Assembly (NCBI RefSeq): GCF_023223645.1
Contig: NZ_JALKBY010000012.1
Location: 1 to 64,000, forward strand
Direction of reading: 5' to 3'
From: Natroniella sulfidigena
GTDB lineage: Bacteria; Bacillota; Halanaerobiia; Halobacteroidales; Halobacteroidaceae
DNA length: 64,000 bases
The notes beneath the pieces were generated by a model that was not told where the DNA came from, searched no databases, and saw only the letters and a list, made by a program, of their open reading frames with translations. Positions 36,301-44,415 of this stretch are shown here, one piece after another (positions within the stretch are counted from its first letter, which is position 1; each line of letters starts with the position of its first letter). A program made the translations under genes and the position numbers.

Positions 36301-36330
36301 GTAAACAACTGAGTTTTCTTCATTAATAAT
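33307..36330 (-). CDS. Ca2+-type P-type ATPase with N-terminal PGRIR domain, AUU start
   Basis: About 1007 residues. The pump is complete: TGESEAIS (actuator), the PEGL box in AIPEGLATVLTIS, DKTGTLTTGQM, the nucleotide-domain KGAPDVILAKC, GDHKRTAKAIG and TGDGVNDAPAI, about ten spans: a P2A Ca2+-ATPase. The frame continues 42 codons upstream of the first usual start (TTG 36204) with YLPGRIRFKCKEI and an HMA-like helix, and meets AAGGAG 7 bases before an ATT at 36330. No ATG, GTG or TTG lies between. The same PGRIR opening occurs in the divergent neighbour at 31060. Probably moves Ca2+ or Mn2+. Confidence 0.85.
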   Translation of the reverse strand: MINEENSVVYQPNIVSYLPGRIRFKCKEIKQNNSLAQKIKQLLLKLSGINRITTNIYSHSILIYYQPNQVSAKAIIKKLSYLLIKYKNLKERKVINHVAPTLEQDSVETTKTSSEIPKQKEWYKLTLQQIIKTLNSDPEQGLKPEQAQQIIENLGPNQFNQQKKKGFWRLFLDQFKDFIIKLLLGASLTSFLLGQFGDALIILAITILEALLGSWQEFKANKSLASLQKYSETETKVTRNNKTRSIDSKRLVPGDIISLETGDIVPADARLIDSSNLKINESTLTGESEAISKTHKIDYTSTRPLADRKNMAFMGTSIVKGRAKAIVVATGNHTQMGYISQKVNTSEQQSTPLERDLEQLAKNITCSCLAICSGIVITGLLTGQPLIQMIKTGLGLAIGAIPEGLATVLTISLAFGVKKIAEKGAIVKQLSATENLSCTDIICTDKTGTLTTGQMTVTEVQTINHKYKITGRGYSTTGEFYCNQETINPQHQQDLKQLLTIGSLCNNTSYEKNDDSLKIIGDPTEGALRVLAQKADLEIADLDCYTREEEIAFDSEAKKMTVICQDDSNNYSINVKGAPDVILAKCSKIFDGEQVRKLTTKDRKKITEQVQEMGNKALRVMGFAYKKLDYKPTTDHIIEENLVFVGLTGMIDPPRPKVKDAIKQCHQAGIKVIMITGDHKRTAKAIGKKLNLLESTKKNQILTGQQLDNLSDQQLADRIDKISIFARTSPQQKLRIVKTLKKKGHVVTMTGDGVNDAPAIKEADIGIAMGQTGTDIAQESSAIVLTDDNFTTIVDAIKEGRSISSNIKRFLKYVLAGNIGEAIAIFTAALLGLPPPLIASQLLLINFITEGFPALSLGIEPADQNNMKQPPRDGQQSILDQNLLSEILFKGFLLGTSTAGLYLTNYFTTGNLTKASTLAYANLVINQMIHVFQCRNKPIKANKYIVPAVTTSCLLLLISIYFSPLMQLFGTVPLQLIDWIIILSISGLINLIHSTPRQDITQPTTTC

Positions 36331-36489
36331 GTAGTCACTCCTTTCCCTACTTTCTTATCAAGTAGTATTACCTAGATTGGTATTTGAATACACAGAAATA
36401 GAGTTAGAAGCAGGAAAATCATAAGTAATATTTTCCTGGAAGCCATGATTGAATATTTTATTTTTTTTAGTTTATACTATCAAATAGTA

Positions 36490-36630
36490 TAGAATGGTTA
36501 AGTTTAAGCCTGAGTAAATTAGAATTAAGTTTAAGTTTAAGTCTAAGTCTAAGTAAGAGCTAAACCCTTATGTTTTTAGTGGTTGACTTAACCTCAGACT
36601 CAGCCTTAAACTTAAGCTATATATCAATAT
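36490..36630. repeat. TAAG-word repeat island in the ATPase-small-gene gap
   Basis: The 413-base gap between the ATPase start and 36744 has no gene. TTAAGTTTAAGTTTAAGTCT on the left mirrors CTCAGCCTTAAACTTAAGCT on the right, and CTTAAACTTAAGCTATATAT is also found at 50890. It is followed near 36690 by AACTATCCACTATCAATTAT-type words. Confidence 0.6.
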
Positions 36631-36743
36631 AGATCAACTTTCAGTTGTTATTCTATTAAGAGCAAAAGTTAATTTAAAAGGTTTTAACTATCCACTATCA
36701 ATTATCAACTATACACTATAAGAGTTGTGAGGGAGGATTATAA

Positions 36744-36974
36744 ATGAAAGAAAAGATAACTGGTGATTTAAATCAAACAATTAGATTGGTTAAAGAAAAC
36801 TTATTAACTAGTTTTAAATATATCAAAGAGAATCCCGAAGAAAGAAAAGAGGTTATCAATATTTGGAGAGAATATATCAAAAAACTGTGGTCTGAAACTA
36901 CTAATTTGAGCGAAAAGTATCAGGAAAAAGGAATTGTTAAAGCAATAACCAAAGTGTTTATGTTTGGACGTTAA
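36744..36974 (+). CDS. Small hypothetical protein, 76 aa
   Basis: A GAGGGAGG ribosome site precedes the ATG. The product is helical and charged, with DLNQTIRLVKENLLTSFKYI and EERKEVINIWREYIKKLW; no membrane span. It starts a three-gene set whose other members carry hydrophobic N-termini, 72 bases before the next gene. I do not recognise it. By position it belongs to the ATPase cluster, probably as a cytoplasmic partner. Confidence 0.55.
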   Translation: MKEKITGDLNQTIRLVKENLLTSFKYIKENPEERKEVINIWREYIKKLWSETTNLSEKYQEKGIVKAITKVFMFGR

Positions 36975-37046
36975 AAGACTTTAAATCTTTTGAGTTTGCC
37001 AGTTTGAATTTAATTATAAATTGTGAATCGAAACGGGGGGGGTTAA

Positions 37047-37322
37047 ATGATTCCTTTAGGTATAGTATATGGAGTTGCTACTTTTTGTGGACTGAAGAAA
37101 CTAAAAAAGCCAATTAGAAAAGCTGCGGTATCGACTACTAGTCAAGTATTTAGTGCTGCAGATTTGACTAAGGAAGCGGCATATAATTTCAAAGAAGAGG
37201 TTGAAGATATTATAGCAGAAGCTCAATATGAGAATATGAAGGGCAACCAGGACTTCTTTGCAGAAGATCTTGACTTAGAAGATGATTTTATGGAACAGGA
37301 GTTTAATGATCAGCTAGAATAG
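37047..37322 (+). CDS. Small protein with hydrophobic start, 91 aa
   Basis: IPLGIVYGVATFCGLKKLKK is a short hydrophobic segment followed by basic residues, then a helix (KAAVSTTSQVFSAADLTKEAAYNF) and a very acidic tail (EEDLDLEDDFMEQEF). A GGGGGGG site precedes the ATG. The middle part resembles the LKKNARNVAVKG helix of the next gene only loosely. Likely membrane-associated; no known family. Possibly co-transcribed with its neighbours. Confidence 0.55.
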   Translation: MIPLGIVYGVATFCGLKKLKKPIRKAAVSTTSQVFSAADLTKEAAYNFKEEVEDIIAEAQYENMKGNQDFFAEDLDLEDDFMEQEFNDQLE

Positions 37323-37351
37323 GGTAGCTAAGTTAAGAGGGGAGGCAGAAG

Positions 37352-37696
37352 ATGAAGTTTTTAAAGCCATTTGGGACTCAAAACTTTGTGTTAGGTATTG
37401 GAATAGCTGCTGCAACTTATTTATTAGGGCCAACTTTAAAGAAAAATGCCAGAAATGTAGCAGTTAAAGGGATGCAGGGAGCATTATCAGCTGGCGGTAT
37501 GGCTTCGCAAGTGATGGATGATGGAAAAGAGAAGATGTCTGGTTTAGTTGAAAATATGTCAGGTAGACGAGCAGATCAAGAGATGGCTATGATTTATAAT
37601 GAGTTGAAAGAAGAAAGAGAGCAGATTAAAGAGTTGGTTAGTATTGTAAAAGACCTGCAACAGGAAGTAGCTGATATAAAGAATGAAACAGAATAA
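37352..37696 (+). CDS. Small membrane protein with YLLGP segment and coiled coil, 114 aa
   Basis: VLGIGIAAATYLLGPTLKKNA is a Gly/Ala-rich span, followed by AVKGMQGALSAGGMASQV, a helix typical of DUF5132-type proteins, and from about residue 70 a coiled coil (DQEMAMIYNELKEEREQIKEL to VADIKNE). The YLLGP helix is shared with the 64-residue protein at 33059 on the other side of the locus. RBS GAGGGGAGG. Family guess is by pattern. It ends before a hairpin terminator. Confidence 0.6.
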   Translation: MKFLKPFGTQNFVLGIGIAAATYLLGPTLKKNARNVAVKGMQGALSAGGMASQVMDDGKEKMSGLVENMSGRRADQEMAMIYNELKEEREQIKELVSIVKDLQQEVADIKNETE

Positions 37697-37708
37697 TTCG
37701 AGATCAGT

Positions 37709-37738
37709 AACCCTGCATCCTAGTTTAGATGCAGGGTT
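37709..37738 (+). terminator. Hairpin terminator after the small-gene set
   Basis: AACCCTGCATC and GATGCAGGGTT form an 11-base stem; the T run after it is weak. Confidence 0.6.
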
Positions 37739-37832
37739 TAGTATTGGGGTCAATAAAAGCAAATTATTATGTATAATATTCCAAAATATAGATAAAATAC
37801 TAGTAAATTAGTTAGAAGCTAGGTGGGATAGA

Positions 37833-39137
37833 ATGATGGAACAATCTGAACTTGGCAGGCATTATGAAGTTGAAAATGAAATTATTGAAGACTTGGACAA
37901 GTTAGAATTAAAAGAAGAGTACTTTAATATTAACAAAGATGAATTAGCTTTAGCATCAATGATAGAAATAGTTGATCTGATCATTAATCAAGCAGTTAAA
38001 GCTAAGGTGAGTGATATTCATTTTGAAGTGGTAGGAGAGAAATTGAGGGTTAGATATCGAATTGATGGTTTATTACAAGAGGTGTTGACTTTACCGCAGA
38101 AGCTTCAGCCTGCTTTGGTATCAAGAATTAAGATTATGGCTGATTTAGATATTGCTATCAAGAGGGTACCTCAAGATGGCAGAAAGAAGTGGAGTTATAA
38201 AGAACGGCAGATTGATTTGAGAATTGCTATTTTACCGACTGTAGCTGGGGAAAAAGTAGTAATCAGAATTCTAGATAAGCAAAATTTGTTGTTTGACTTG
38301 GAGGAGTTGGGTTTTAGTTGCCAAATAATTCCCAAGCTTAAAAGGATGATTAATCAATCACATGGGATGATCTTAGTTTCCGGGCCAACAGGCAGCGGTA
38401 AGACGACGACTTTATATTCAATTATCAATCAGTTAAACTCTACTACCAGTAATATCATTACTATTGAAGATCCAGTTGAATATCGGTTGTTAGGGATCAA
38501 TCAAGTTCAGATTAACTCTAAAGTTAATCTCGGTTTTGCGACAGGTTTACGGGCAATCTTACGCCAAGATCCTGATATAATTATGGTCGGAGAAATTAGG
38601 GATTATGAAACAGCAAAAATAGCTATTCAGTCATCATTAACCGGGCATCTAGTTTTAAGTACTATCCATACTAATGATGCCGTCAGTTCTGTGATTAGGT
38701 TGATTGAGATGGGGGTTGAGGATTTCTTAGTTGCTTCTTCAGTAGTAGGAATTATAGCTCAACGATTGGTACGTAAGATTTGTGATAATTGTAAGGAAGA
38801 GTATCGATTGCAGGGGGCTGAGAGTGAGCAATTTTATTTTAAGGAGCAACTGGCAGTTGGTGAGACTTTTTATCGGGGGGCAGGTTGCTTAGAGTGTAAT
38901 TATCTAGGCTATCAGGGACGGACTGTTATTTATGAAGTTCTAAACTTAGATCATAGTTTAAGGGAGTTGATTACTGAAGGGGCTTCTAGTACTCAACTAA
39001 AAAGGTTCGTTCTGGAGCAGGGAATGGAGTCTCTAGTTGAGAGTGGAATCAAGAAAGCCAAAGCAGGAATAACAACTTTAGCAGAAGTGAAGCGAGTAAC
39101 TTCGCGTGTAAAAACTGAAATTAAGGTGTCAAGTTAG
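37833..39137 (+). CDS. gspE: GspE/PilB-type secretion ATPase
   Basis: 434 residues. Shorter than many PilB proteins but with all key parts: an N-terminal N2-type domain with VSDIHFEVVGEKLRVRYRIDG, Walker A GPTGSGKTTTL near residue 190, Asp box and Walker B (LRQDPDIIMVGEIRDYETA), His box HLVLSTIHTNDA and a zinc motif with CDNCKEEY and CLECNY. It powers pseudopilus assembly. First gene of an 11-gene operon; the next gene starts one base after the stop. Confidence 0.93.
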   Translation: MMEQSELGRHYEVENEIIEDLDKLELKEEYFNINKDELALASMIEIVDLIINQAVKAKVSDIHFEVVGEKLRVRYRIDGLLQEVLTLPQKLQPALVSRIKIMADLDIAIKRVPQDGRKKWSYKERQIDLRIAILPTVAGEKVVIRILDKQNLLFDLEELGFSCQIIPKLKRMINQSHGMILVSGPTGSGKTTTLYSIINQLNSTTSNIITIEDPVEYRLLGINQVQINSKVNLGFATGLRAILRQDPDIIMVGEIRDYETAKIAIQSSLTGHLVLSTIHTNDAVSSVIRLIEMGVEDFLVASSVVGIIAQRLVRKICDNCKEEYRLQGAESEQFYFKEQLAVGETFYRGAGCLECNYLGYQGRTVIYEVLNLDHSLRELITEGASSTQLKRFVLEQGMESLVESGIKKAKAGITTLAEVKRVTSRVKTEIKVSS

Positions 39138-40349
39138 ATGGAGTTATTTAATTATCGAGTTATCTCAGCAACTGGGGCTAAAAAGAGGGGTAGTATAGAA
39201 GCTAAAGATGAAACTGTTGCAGCTAAAAGATTGAAGCAAGAAGGGTATTATATTATTGATCTTGAAGCTGAGCAGAAGAATAAAGTTAACAAGAATATCT
39301 TGGCTAGATTATTTACTACAATAACATATCAAGACCTAACTGCTTTCATGCGTCAATTTGCTACGATGATAGATAGTGGCTTGCCTTTGGCAAGCTCTTT
39401 AGCACTCTTAACAGAACAGTTTACTAATTCTAATTTAGGTGCAATAATAAATCAGATTAGAGAAGATGTGGAGCAAGGTAAGATGTTATCGACTGCAGTT
39501 GGGAGACATTCTAATATCTTTCCCGATTTAGCAATTAATATGATTGCTGCCGGAGAGGAAGGGGACTGCTTAGCTGCTGTAGTAACTGATTTAGCAACTT
39601 ATTTTGAAAAGCAACTACAGCTTAGAAAGAAGTTACGAGCAATTTTAGCTTATCCACTCTTTATTTTAGCTGTTGCTTGTGGCTTGTTGGTATTTATCTT
39701 TTATGTTGTACTACCTTTATTTACAGAAGTATTTGCTACTTATAATTTAGAGTTACCTTTAATAACCCGAAGTTTATTACAGATAACAGAAATTTTGACT
39801 GAATACTGGCTGGTCATCTTACTAGGATTGTCTACTTTGGTAAGTAGCACAGTTATTTATTTTAAAAGTAAGCAGGGACGTTTTTTATTAGATCGATTAT
39901 TATTGAAAGTACCTTTAATTAATAAGTTAATCTTAAAAATCATGGTAACTAGAATTACAAGAACCTTAGGGACTTTATTATTGAATGGAGTTAGTCTGCT
40001 CCCAGCGTTAGTGAGTATAGAAAAGATTGTGAATAATAAGGTAGTTGAACGAAAGTTAAAACGAGTTCAACAGACGGTAAAAGAAGGGGGCAGTCTTCGT
40101 AATGCTCTAGAAAGTATCGGACTATTGCCAGAGATGGTATTGCAGATGGTCAGTGTTGGAGAGGAGACTGGTCAGCTAGGAGGGGTATTGCTTAAGGTTG
40201 CAGATTATTATGAACAGGAGTTAGAGACGGACTTAGAGTTAATTACTTCGTTAGCTGAGCCAGTATTGATCTTAATCTTATCAGTCATTGTTGCTGGGGT
40301 TATTACATCGATCTTATTACCTATCTTTAATTTGATTAATTATCTTTAA
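39138..40349 (+). CDS. gspF: GspF/PilC-type inner-membrane platform protein
   Basis: 403 residues with the duplicated T2SF domain: FMRQFATMIDSGLPLASSLALL in the first copy and ITRTLGTLLLNGVSLLPAL in the second, each followed by a GE(E/T)xG turn (AAGEEGDCLA; VGEETGQLGG). Three spans (near 165-190, 215-235 and 375-400). It forms the platform on which the ATPase turns. Starts at the base after gspE. Confidence 0.93.
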   Translation: MELFNYRVISATGAKKRGSIEAKDETVAAKRLKQEGYYIIDLEAEQKNKVNKNILARLFTTITYQDLTAFMRQFATMIDSGLPLASSLALLTEQFTNSNLGAIINQIREDVEQGKMLSTAVGRHSNIFPDLAINMIAAGEEGDCLAAVVTDLATYFEKQLQLRKKLRAILAYPLFILAVACGLLVFIFYVVLPLFTEVFATYNLELPLITRSLLQITEILTEYWLVILLGLSTLVSSTVIYFKSKQGRFLLDRLLLKVPLINKLILKIMVTRITRTLGTLLLNGVSLLPALVSIEKIVNNKVVERKLKRVQQTVKEGGSLRNALESIGLLPEMVLQMVSVGEETGQLGGVLLKVADYYEQELETDLELITSLAEPVLILILSVIVAGVITSILLPIFNLINYL

Positions 40350-40362
40350 AGGGGCGAGAAGG

Positions 40363-40770
40363 ATGAAGAAGTTTTTTAATAATGATGAAGGGTTTACATT
40401 AATTGAATTGATGATCGTTATTGCAATCATTGGAATTTTTAGTAGTTTAGCACTACCTCAAGTTGCTGGAGTTAAAGGAGAAGCAGAAAAGCAGGTAGCT
40501 TTGAATCAGATTACGAATATTGCAGAAGCGGTAGAGATGCATTATTTGGTCGAGGGTGATTATCCAGATAATAAGGATGATTATAATGATTTACATGGTG
40601 AAATTGAGGATTATATCAATCTAGCTACATTAGATGATTTAAATATCGAAAATTTTTCCTATTCTTTATTAGATGATACTGAAGGATTTGAAATTTCATT
40701 TAAGATTGATGGATTACAATATTATTATCAAAGTGATAAGGGATTAATTGAAGAAAATAATGAAGATTAA
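40363..40770 (+). CDS. gspG: Major pseudopilin / type IV prepilin (GspG-like)
   Basis: 135 residues. The leader MKKFFNNDEG is cut before FTLIELMIVIAIIGIFSSLALP, a classic type III signal with Glu at +5. The mature protein is acidic (DDYNDLHGEIEDYI) and fits a GspG major pseudopilin or a pilin. It may be the major subunit of the apparatus. RBS GGGGCGAGAAGG before the ATG. Confidence 0.88.
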   Translation: MKKFFNNDEGFTLIELMIVIAIIGIFSSLALPQVAGVKGEAEKQVALNQITNIAEAVEMHYLVEGDYPDNKDDYNDLHGEIEDYINLATLDDLNIENFSYSLLDDTEGFEISFKIDGLQYYYQSDKGLIEENNED

Positions 40771-41245
40771 TCAACAGCAGGGGTTTACCTTAGTAGAACT
40801 GTTAGTCGTTTGTGCAATTGTGAGCGGGTTGTTACTCTTAGTTGGCCCTAAGTTCAATAACTATTTAGCTTATCTTGAATTAGAAACTACGATCAATCAA
40901 TTAGTCAGTGATTTGAAATGGGCTCGCCAACAGGCAGTTATCAATCAAAAAGTGTGGGGAGTCGTCTTTGATCTGACAGAGAATAAATATTTAGTAGTTG
41001 AAGGAAAGTTAGAGCCTCAAGTTATAAGAAAGGTTGAGCTTGAGGAGAAAGTAGCGATTAAAGAAGTCACGTTGCCTGAATATAACGAATTTATAACGGA
41101 AAATTTTAATGCGGAGCGAGCTGTCTTCTTTAAGAAATTAGGCAATCTAGCGGGACATAATGGAGCAGTTAAACTTGAGTTAGAGGATTATGGGACACGG
41201 AAGATAGTCTATTCTTCTAATGCTGGTGAGCTTAATTTAGAATAG
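40760..41245 (+). CDS. GspH-like minor pseudopilin
   Basis: About 161 residues. MKINQQQG is the leader, and FTLVELLVVCAIVSGLLLLV the N-terminal helix with Glu at +5. DLKWARQQAVINQKVWGVVF matches the GspH/FimT pattern after the helix. It overlaps gspG by 11 bases; a TTG at 40748 is an alternative start with a similar site. Probable minor subunit at the pseudopilus tip. Confidence 0.8.
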   Translation: MKINQQQGFTLVELLVVCAIVSGLLLLVGPKFNNYLAYLELETTINQLVSDLKWARQQAVINQKVWGVVFDLTENKYLVVEGKLEPQVIRKVELEEKVAIKEVTLPEYNEFITENFNAERAVFFKKLGNLAGHNGAVKLELEDYGTRKIVYSSNAGELNLE

Positions 41246-41252
41246 GGGTGTA

Positions 41253-41615
41253 GTGGTGTCTGAGACAGAAGGATTTACTGTACTTGAGTTGCTAATAGTG
41301 ATTGTAGTCATTGGAGTGTTGTTAATTCCAGTAGCTAATACGGTAGCTAGTACTACAGAAAAGTTGGCTACTACTTCGCTGATTACTGAAGCTGTTGGGT
41401 TGGCCCAATTAAAATTAGAAGAAGAGCGAAAGCAAGAATTTGAGGAGTTGAAGACTACTTCTTATCAACCAGTAGATGAGACTGGTGAATACCAGTATAC
41501 AGTTGAGGTTGAACAGATTGAAGAGGGTTTAAAGCAGGTACTTATTAGAGTTTATTGGCAGGATGAATTAAAAGTAGAGTTAGAGACATTCAATTCGCGG
41601 TTGGTTGAAGGCTGA
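41253..41615 (+). CDS. GspI-like minor pseudopilin
   Basis: 120 residues from a GTG. Leader MVSETEG, then FTVLELLIVIVVIGVLLIPV with Glu at +5. AVGLAQLKLEEERKQEFEEL and the short C-terminal domain with YQYTVEVEQIE fit GspI or PilV. Seven bases separate it from the GspH-like gene. Confidence 0.78.
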   Translation: MVSETEGFTVLELLIVIVVIGVLLIPVANTVASTTEKLATTSLITEAVGLAQLKLEEERKQEFEELKTTSYQPVDETGEYQYTVEVEQIEEGLKQVLIRVYWQDELKVELETFNSRLVEG

Positions 41616-41620
41616 TTCTA

Positions 41621-42067
41621 ATGAATAGATTAATTAGTAAACAAGATGGTTATACTGTAGTAGAGATGATGGTGGTAATTTCAATCTTAGGGATTTTAAT
41701 TGGTGCCTTGATTGGAATCAATAGAACTTTGCTTACAACTTGGCTGAATAGTAACTTACACTCGCAATTGCAACAAGAGTTGAGGGTCAGTATGAACCAG
41801 ATAGTAAGTAATTTACGGTCGGCTAAGCAGATAATTACTGTTGAACAGCAAAGGATTTCTTTTTATGATCAGCAATTTGCTGAGCAAGAGATTTATTACA
41901 AGTCAGAAGTAGGGTTGGCCCATAATGATGATCTAAATTTGATCAGTAATCGAATCAGTGATCTGAAATTTGAATTGGTGGCTGATGATTTATTAGTTAT
42001 TAAATTAGTAGCCAAGAAAGATAAGTTAGAAAGAGAGTTACAGACAGGGCTAGTGATCAATAGATAG
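41621..42067 (+). CDS. GspJ/PilW-like minor pseudopilin
   Basis: 148 residues. Leader MNRLISKQDG, then YTVVEMMVVISILGILIGAL with Glu at +5. SQLQQELRVSMNQIVSNLRS and the following beta-rich part fit GspJ/PilW. It starts five bases after the previous stop. Confidence 0.78.
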   Translation: MNRLISKQDGYTVVEMMVVISILGILIGALIGINRTLLTTWLNSNLHSQLQQELRVSMNQIVSNLRSAKQIITVEQQRISFYDQQFAEQEIYYKSEVGLAHNDDLNLISNRISDLKFELVADDLLVIKLVAKKDKLERELQTGLVINR

Positions 42068-42081
42068 ATTGGGTGAAAGCG

Positions 42082-42882
42082 ATGGTTAGAGGAGAGCAAG
42101 GATATATCACCATCTTTGTTATAGTTATTTTGGTTGTGATCGGAAGTTTAATCCCTTTATTTGTACAGTTAGTAACTAATGAATTACAGATTACTGCTAA
42201 TTATCGACAGATGGTTCAGGAAGATTACTGGCAGGAAGGGTTAGAAGTAGTAGCTGCTCATCAAGTAATAGAAGAATTAACAGAGCAGTTGAGCAATCAA
42301 TTAGTGACTAGAGAAGAGTTGGCGGCAATTTCTGTAGCAGGGACAGAAAAGATTGAGAGTAAACTATATGATGAAGTAGTTAAGATTGATTATGAAATAG
42401 TAGAGATTGTAGATCAAGCTGCTCAAGTTAATTTAAATCTACATAGCCAAGAGATGTTAGAATCATTACCAGAGATTGGTGAAATATTGGCAGAAAGGAT
42501 AATTAATAATCGTGTTTATCAAGATCAAGCAGAGATTTTAAAGCTTACCGGTATCGGCCAGACGACCTATCAAGATATTAAGGATTATATCACAGTCGAG
42601 TCAGCTGGTAAGATTAATCTGAATACTGCCTGTCAGACTGTATTGCAGACTTTACCTGAGATTGGTGAAACTTCAGCTGAAGAAATAGTTGATCATCGTC
42701 AACAAGAAGGCAGATATACAGAGGTAGAGGAGTTAAAAGAAGTGGTAGGGATTGGTGATGGTACCTATGAGCAAGTAGAGGATCTAATTACGGTTGAAGC
42801 AGGTTTATTGCAGGTCGAGATAGAGCTTGAGCAAGCTGAGCAAAAGTATAATCAACGAATAGTTTTAGATTTAGGAGGTTAA
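42082..42882 (+). CDS. GspK-like component with tandem helix-hairpin-helix repeats
   Basis: 266 residues. Short leader and hydrophobic helix (YITIFVIVILVVIGSLIPLF), then two helix-hairpin-helix units: VNLNLHSQEMLESLPEIGEI with LKLTGIG, and INLNTACQTVLQTLPEIGET with LKEVVGIG. GspK has such SAM-like folds; ComEA-type DNA-binding repeats look similar. As part of a pseudopilus operon it is most likely the tip protein GspK. ATG 42082 follows GGGTGA; a GTG at 42073 is an alternative. Confidence 0.75.
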   Translation: MVRGEQGYITIFVIVILVVIGSLIPLFVQLVTNELQITANYRQMVQEDYWQEGLEVVAAHQVIEELTEQLSNQLVTREELAAISVAGTEKIESKLYDEVVKIDYEIVEIVDQAAQVNLNLHSQEMLESLPEIGEILAERIINNRVYQDQAEILKLTGIGQTTYQDIKDYITVESAGKINLNTACQTVLQTLPEIGETSAEEIVDHRQQEGRYTEVEELKEVVGIGDGTYEQVEDLITVEAGLLQVEIELEQAEQKYNQRIVLDLGG

Positions 42883-42887
42883 GCAAG

Positions 42888-43922
42888 GTGTGGTCAAGGA
42901 GTAATAATAAATTATCGTTAGGATTGGATATTGGGGATGATTCAGTAAAGTTGGCCCAGTTAATAAGGGGTTCTCAAGTCCCTCAGTTACAGGAGTGTAT
43001 TATCAAAAAGTTACCCGAAGGTGCTATTCAAGAGGGAGTAATTAAGGAAGAAGATGCTTTAGAAGAAGCTTTGGAGTTGCTTGTAACTGAATATGATTTA
43101 CAAGGGCAAGAGGTTGTGATAGCTATGTCAGGTAGTGATTTATTTGTTAAAAAATTAAGCTTGCCACAAGTTGAGTCAGAAGAATTAACAGAGATAGTTA
43201 AGTGGGAAGCTGAAGATCATCTACCACTTTCTCGGGAGGAGATTGTTTTAGATTACCATATAATTGAACAAAAGAAGACGGAGGTTGAACTACTGTTAGT
43301 AGCTATTAAGGAAGAGATTGTATTAGATTATGTTAATTTGATAGAACGGGCTGGCTTGCAGGTCAAGGCTGTGGATATTGAGCCGTTAGCTTTACAAAGG
43401 ATTTTATTTAGCCCAGAGCAAGCAAAGGATGATCTAATTTTGCTCGATTTAGGAAAAAATAAAACTGAATTCATAGTCTTTAAGCAAGGTGAACTTGAAT
43501 TCAGGCGTATTCTATCTGTAGGGGGGAGAGATTTTTCTGAGGAAGTTAAGGCTAAAAGTGAGCAGAGTATTAATTTAAGAGAAGCAAGAAGAGTTAAACA
43601 GAAGCAAAATTTATTTAAGTCAGAATTGATAACTAATAGTTCAATAACTCTGCTTAAGGAAGTAAAACGGGCGATCGATTATTACCAATTAAAATTTGAA
43701 GAAAATACTCAACAACGAATTATTTTAACTGGTGGAGGAGCAAAATTAAAAGGATTGAAAGAATTTTTAGAACAGAAATTGCAATTCAAAGTAGAGGTAG
43801 GCAAAGAACTAGCAATGATTGATTTTGATCCTGAAAGATTTGCTAGCCATTATTTACGTGATAAGTTTGTCTTAATAGCAGTCAGTTTAGGTTTAGCAAT
43901 GAGGGGATTAAAAAATGGTTGA
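42888..43922 (+). CDS. pilM: PilM-like actin-fold assembly ATPase
   Basis: 344 residues, GTG start behind GGAGG. LGLDIGDDSVKLAQL opens the first actin-like lobe, DLILLDLGKNKTEFIVF the second, and ILTGGGAKLKGLKEFL is the adenosine motif. Cytoplasmic partner that binds the PilN N-terminus and anchors the assembly platform. Overlaps pilN by 8 bases. Confidence 0.9.
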   Translation: MWSRSNNKLSLGLDIGDDSVKLAQLIRGSQVPQLQECIIKKLPEGAIQEGVIKEEDALEEALELLVTEYDLQGQEVVIAMSGSDLFVKKLSLPQVESEELTEIVKWEAEDHLPLSREEIVLDYHIIEQKKTEVELLLVAIKEEIVLDYVNLIERAGLQVKAVDIEPLALQRILFSPEQAKDDLILLDLGKNKTEFIVFKQGELEFRRILSVGGRDFSEEVKAKSEQSINLREARRVKQKQNLFKSELITNSSITLLKEVKRAIDYYQLKFEENTQQRIILTGGGAKLKGLKEFLEQKLQFKVEVGKELAMIDFDPERFASHYLRDKFVLIAVSLGLAMRGLKNG

Positions 43923-44415
43923 TTTATTACCGCTGAAGATAAAAAAAGAGAGAAGGTATAACAGGTATAAAAGAGTTAGCTTGCTTGTTTTATCTTGTCT
44001 ATTAGTTGCAGTATTAGGCTGGGGGCTATATAGCAATTCTTTAGTTGTTGAATATCAAAAGGAGCTGGAGGAAACTAAGGAGGAAAGTGTTGAGCTATCC
44101 TTAGTTGAATTAGAAAGGCTAGAGCAGAGACAGCAAGTAATTGCAGAGGTAGGTGCTGAGCAACTGTTAAGTTACGGGCAGATTGTTGCTGATCTTAATT
44201 TAATTATACCTGCTTCGATCTGGATTGAAGAATTTGTGATCACTGCAGAAGAAAGGCTTTTAATTACTGCTAAGGCAACTGATGATCAACAACTACTTAA
44301 AGTGATTAGTAGATTGAATAAATATCCTTTCTTTGCTCAAGTTGAGTTGTTAGATACTGAAAGGTTAGCAGATGGAACTATTTTATTAGAGCTTGAAGGA
44401 GAGGTTAAAGAATGA
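43915..44415 (+). CDS. pilN: PilN-like assembly protein
   Basis: 166 residues. VDLLPLKIKKERR is the short cytoplasmic tail that docks on PilM (the NLLP-type motif), followed by one span (VSLLVLSCLLVAVLGWGLYS), a coiled coil, and a ferredoxin-like fold containing IIPASIWIEEFVI. Overlaps pilM and the next gene. Confidence 0.85.
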   Translation: MVDLLPLKIKKERRYNRYKRVSLLVLSCLLVAVLGWGLYSNSLVVEYQKELEETKEESVELSLVELERLEQRQQVIAEVGAEQLLSYGQIVADLNLIIPASIWIEEFVITAEERLLITAKATDDQQLLKVISRLNKYPFFAQVELLDTERLADGTILLELEGEVKE

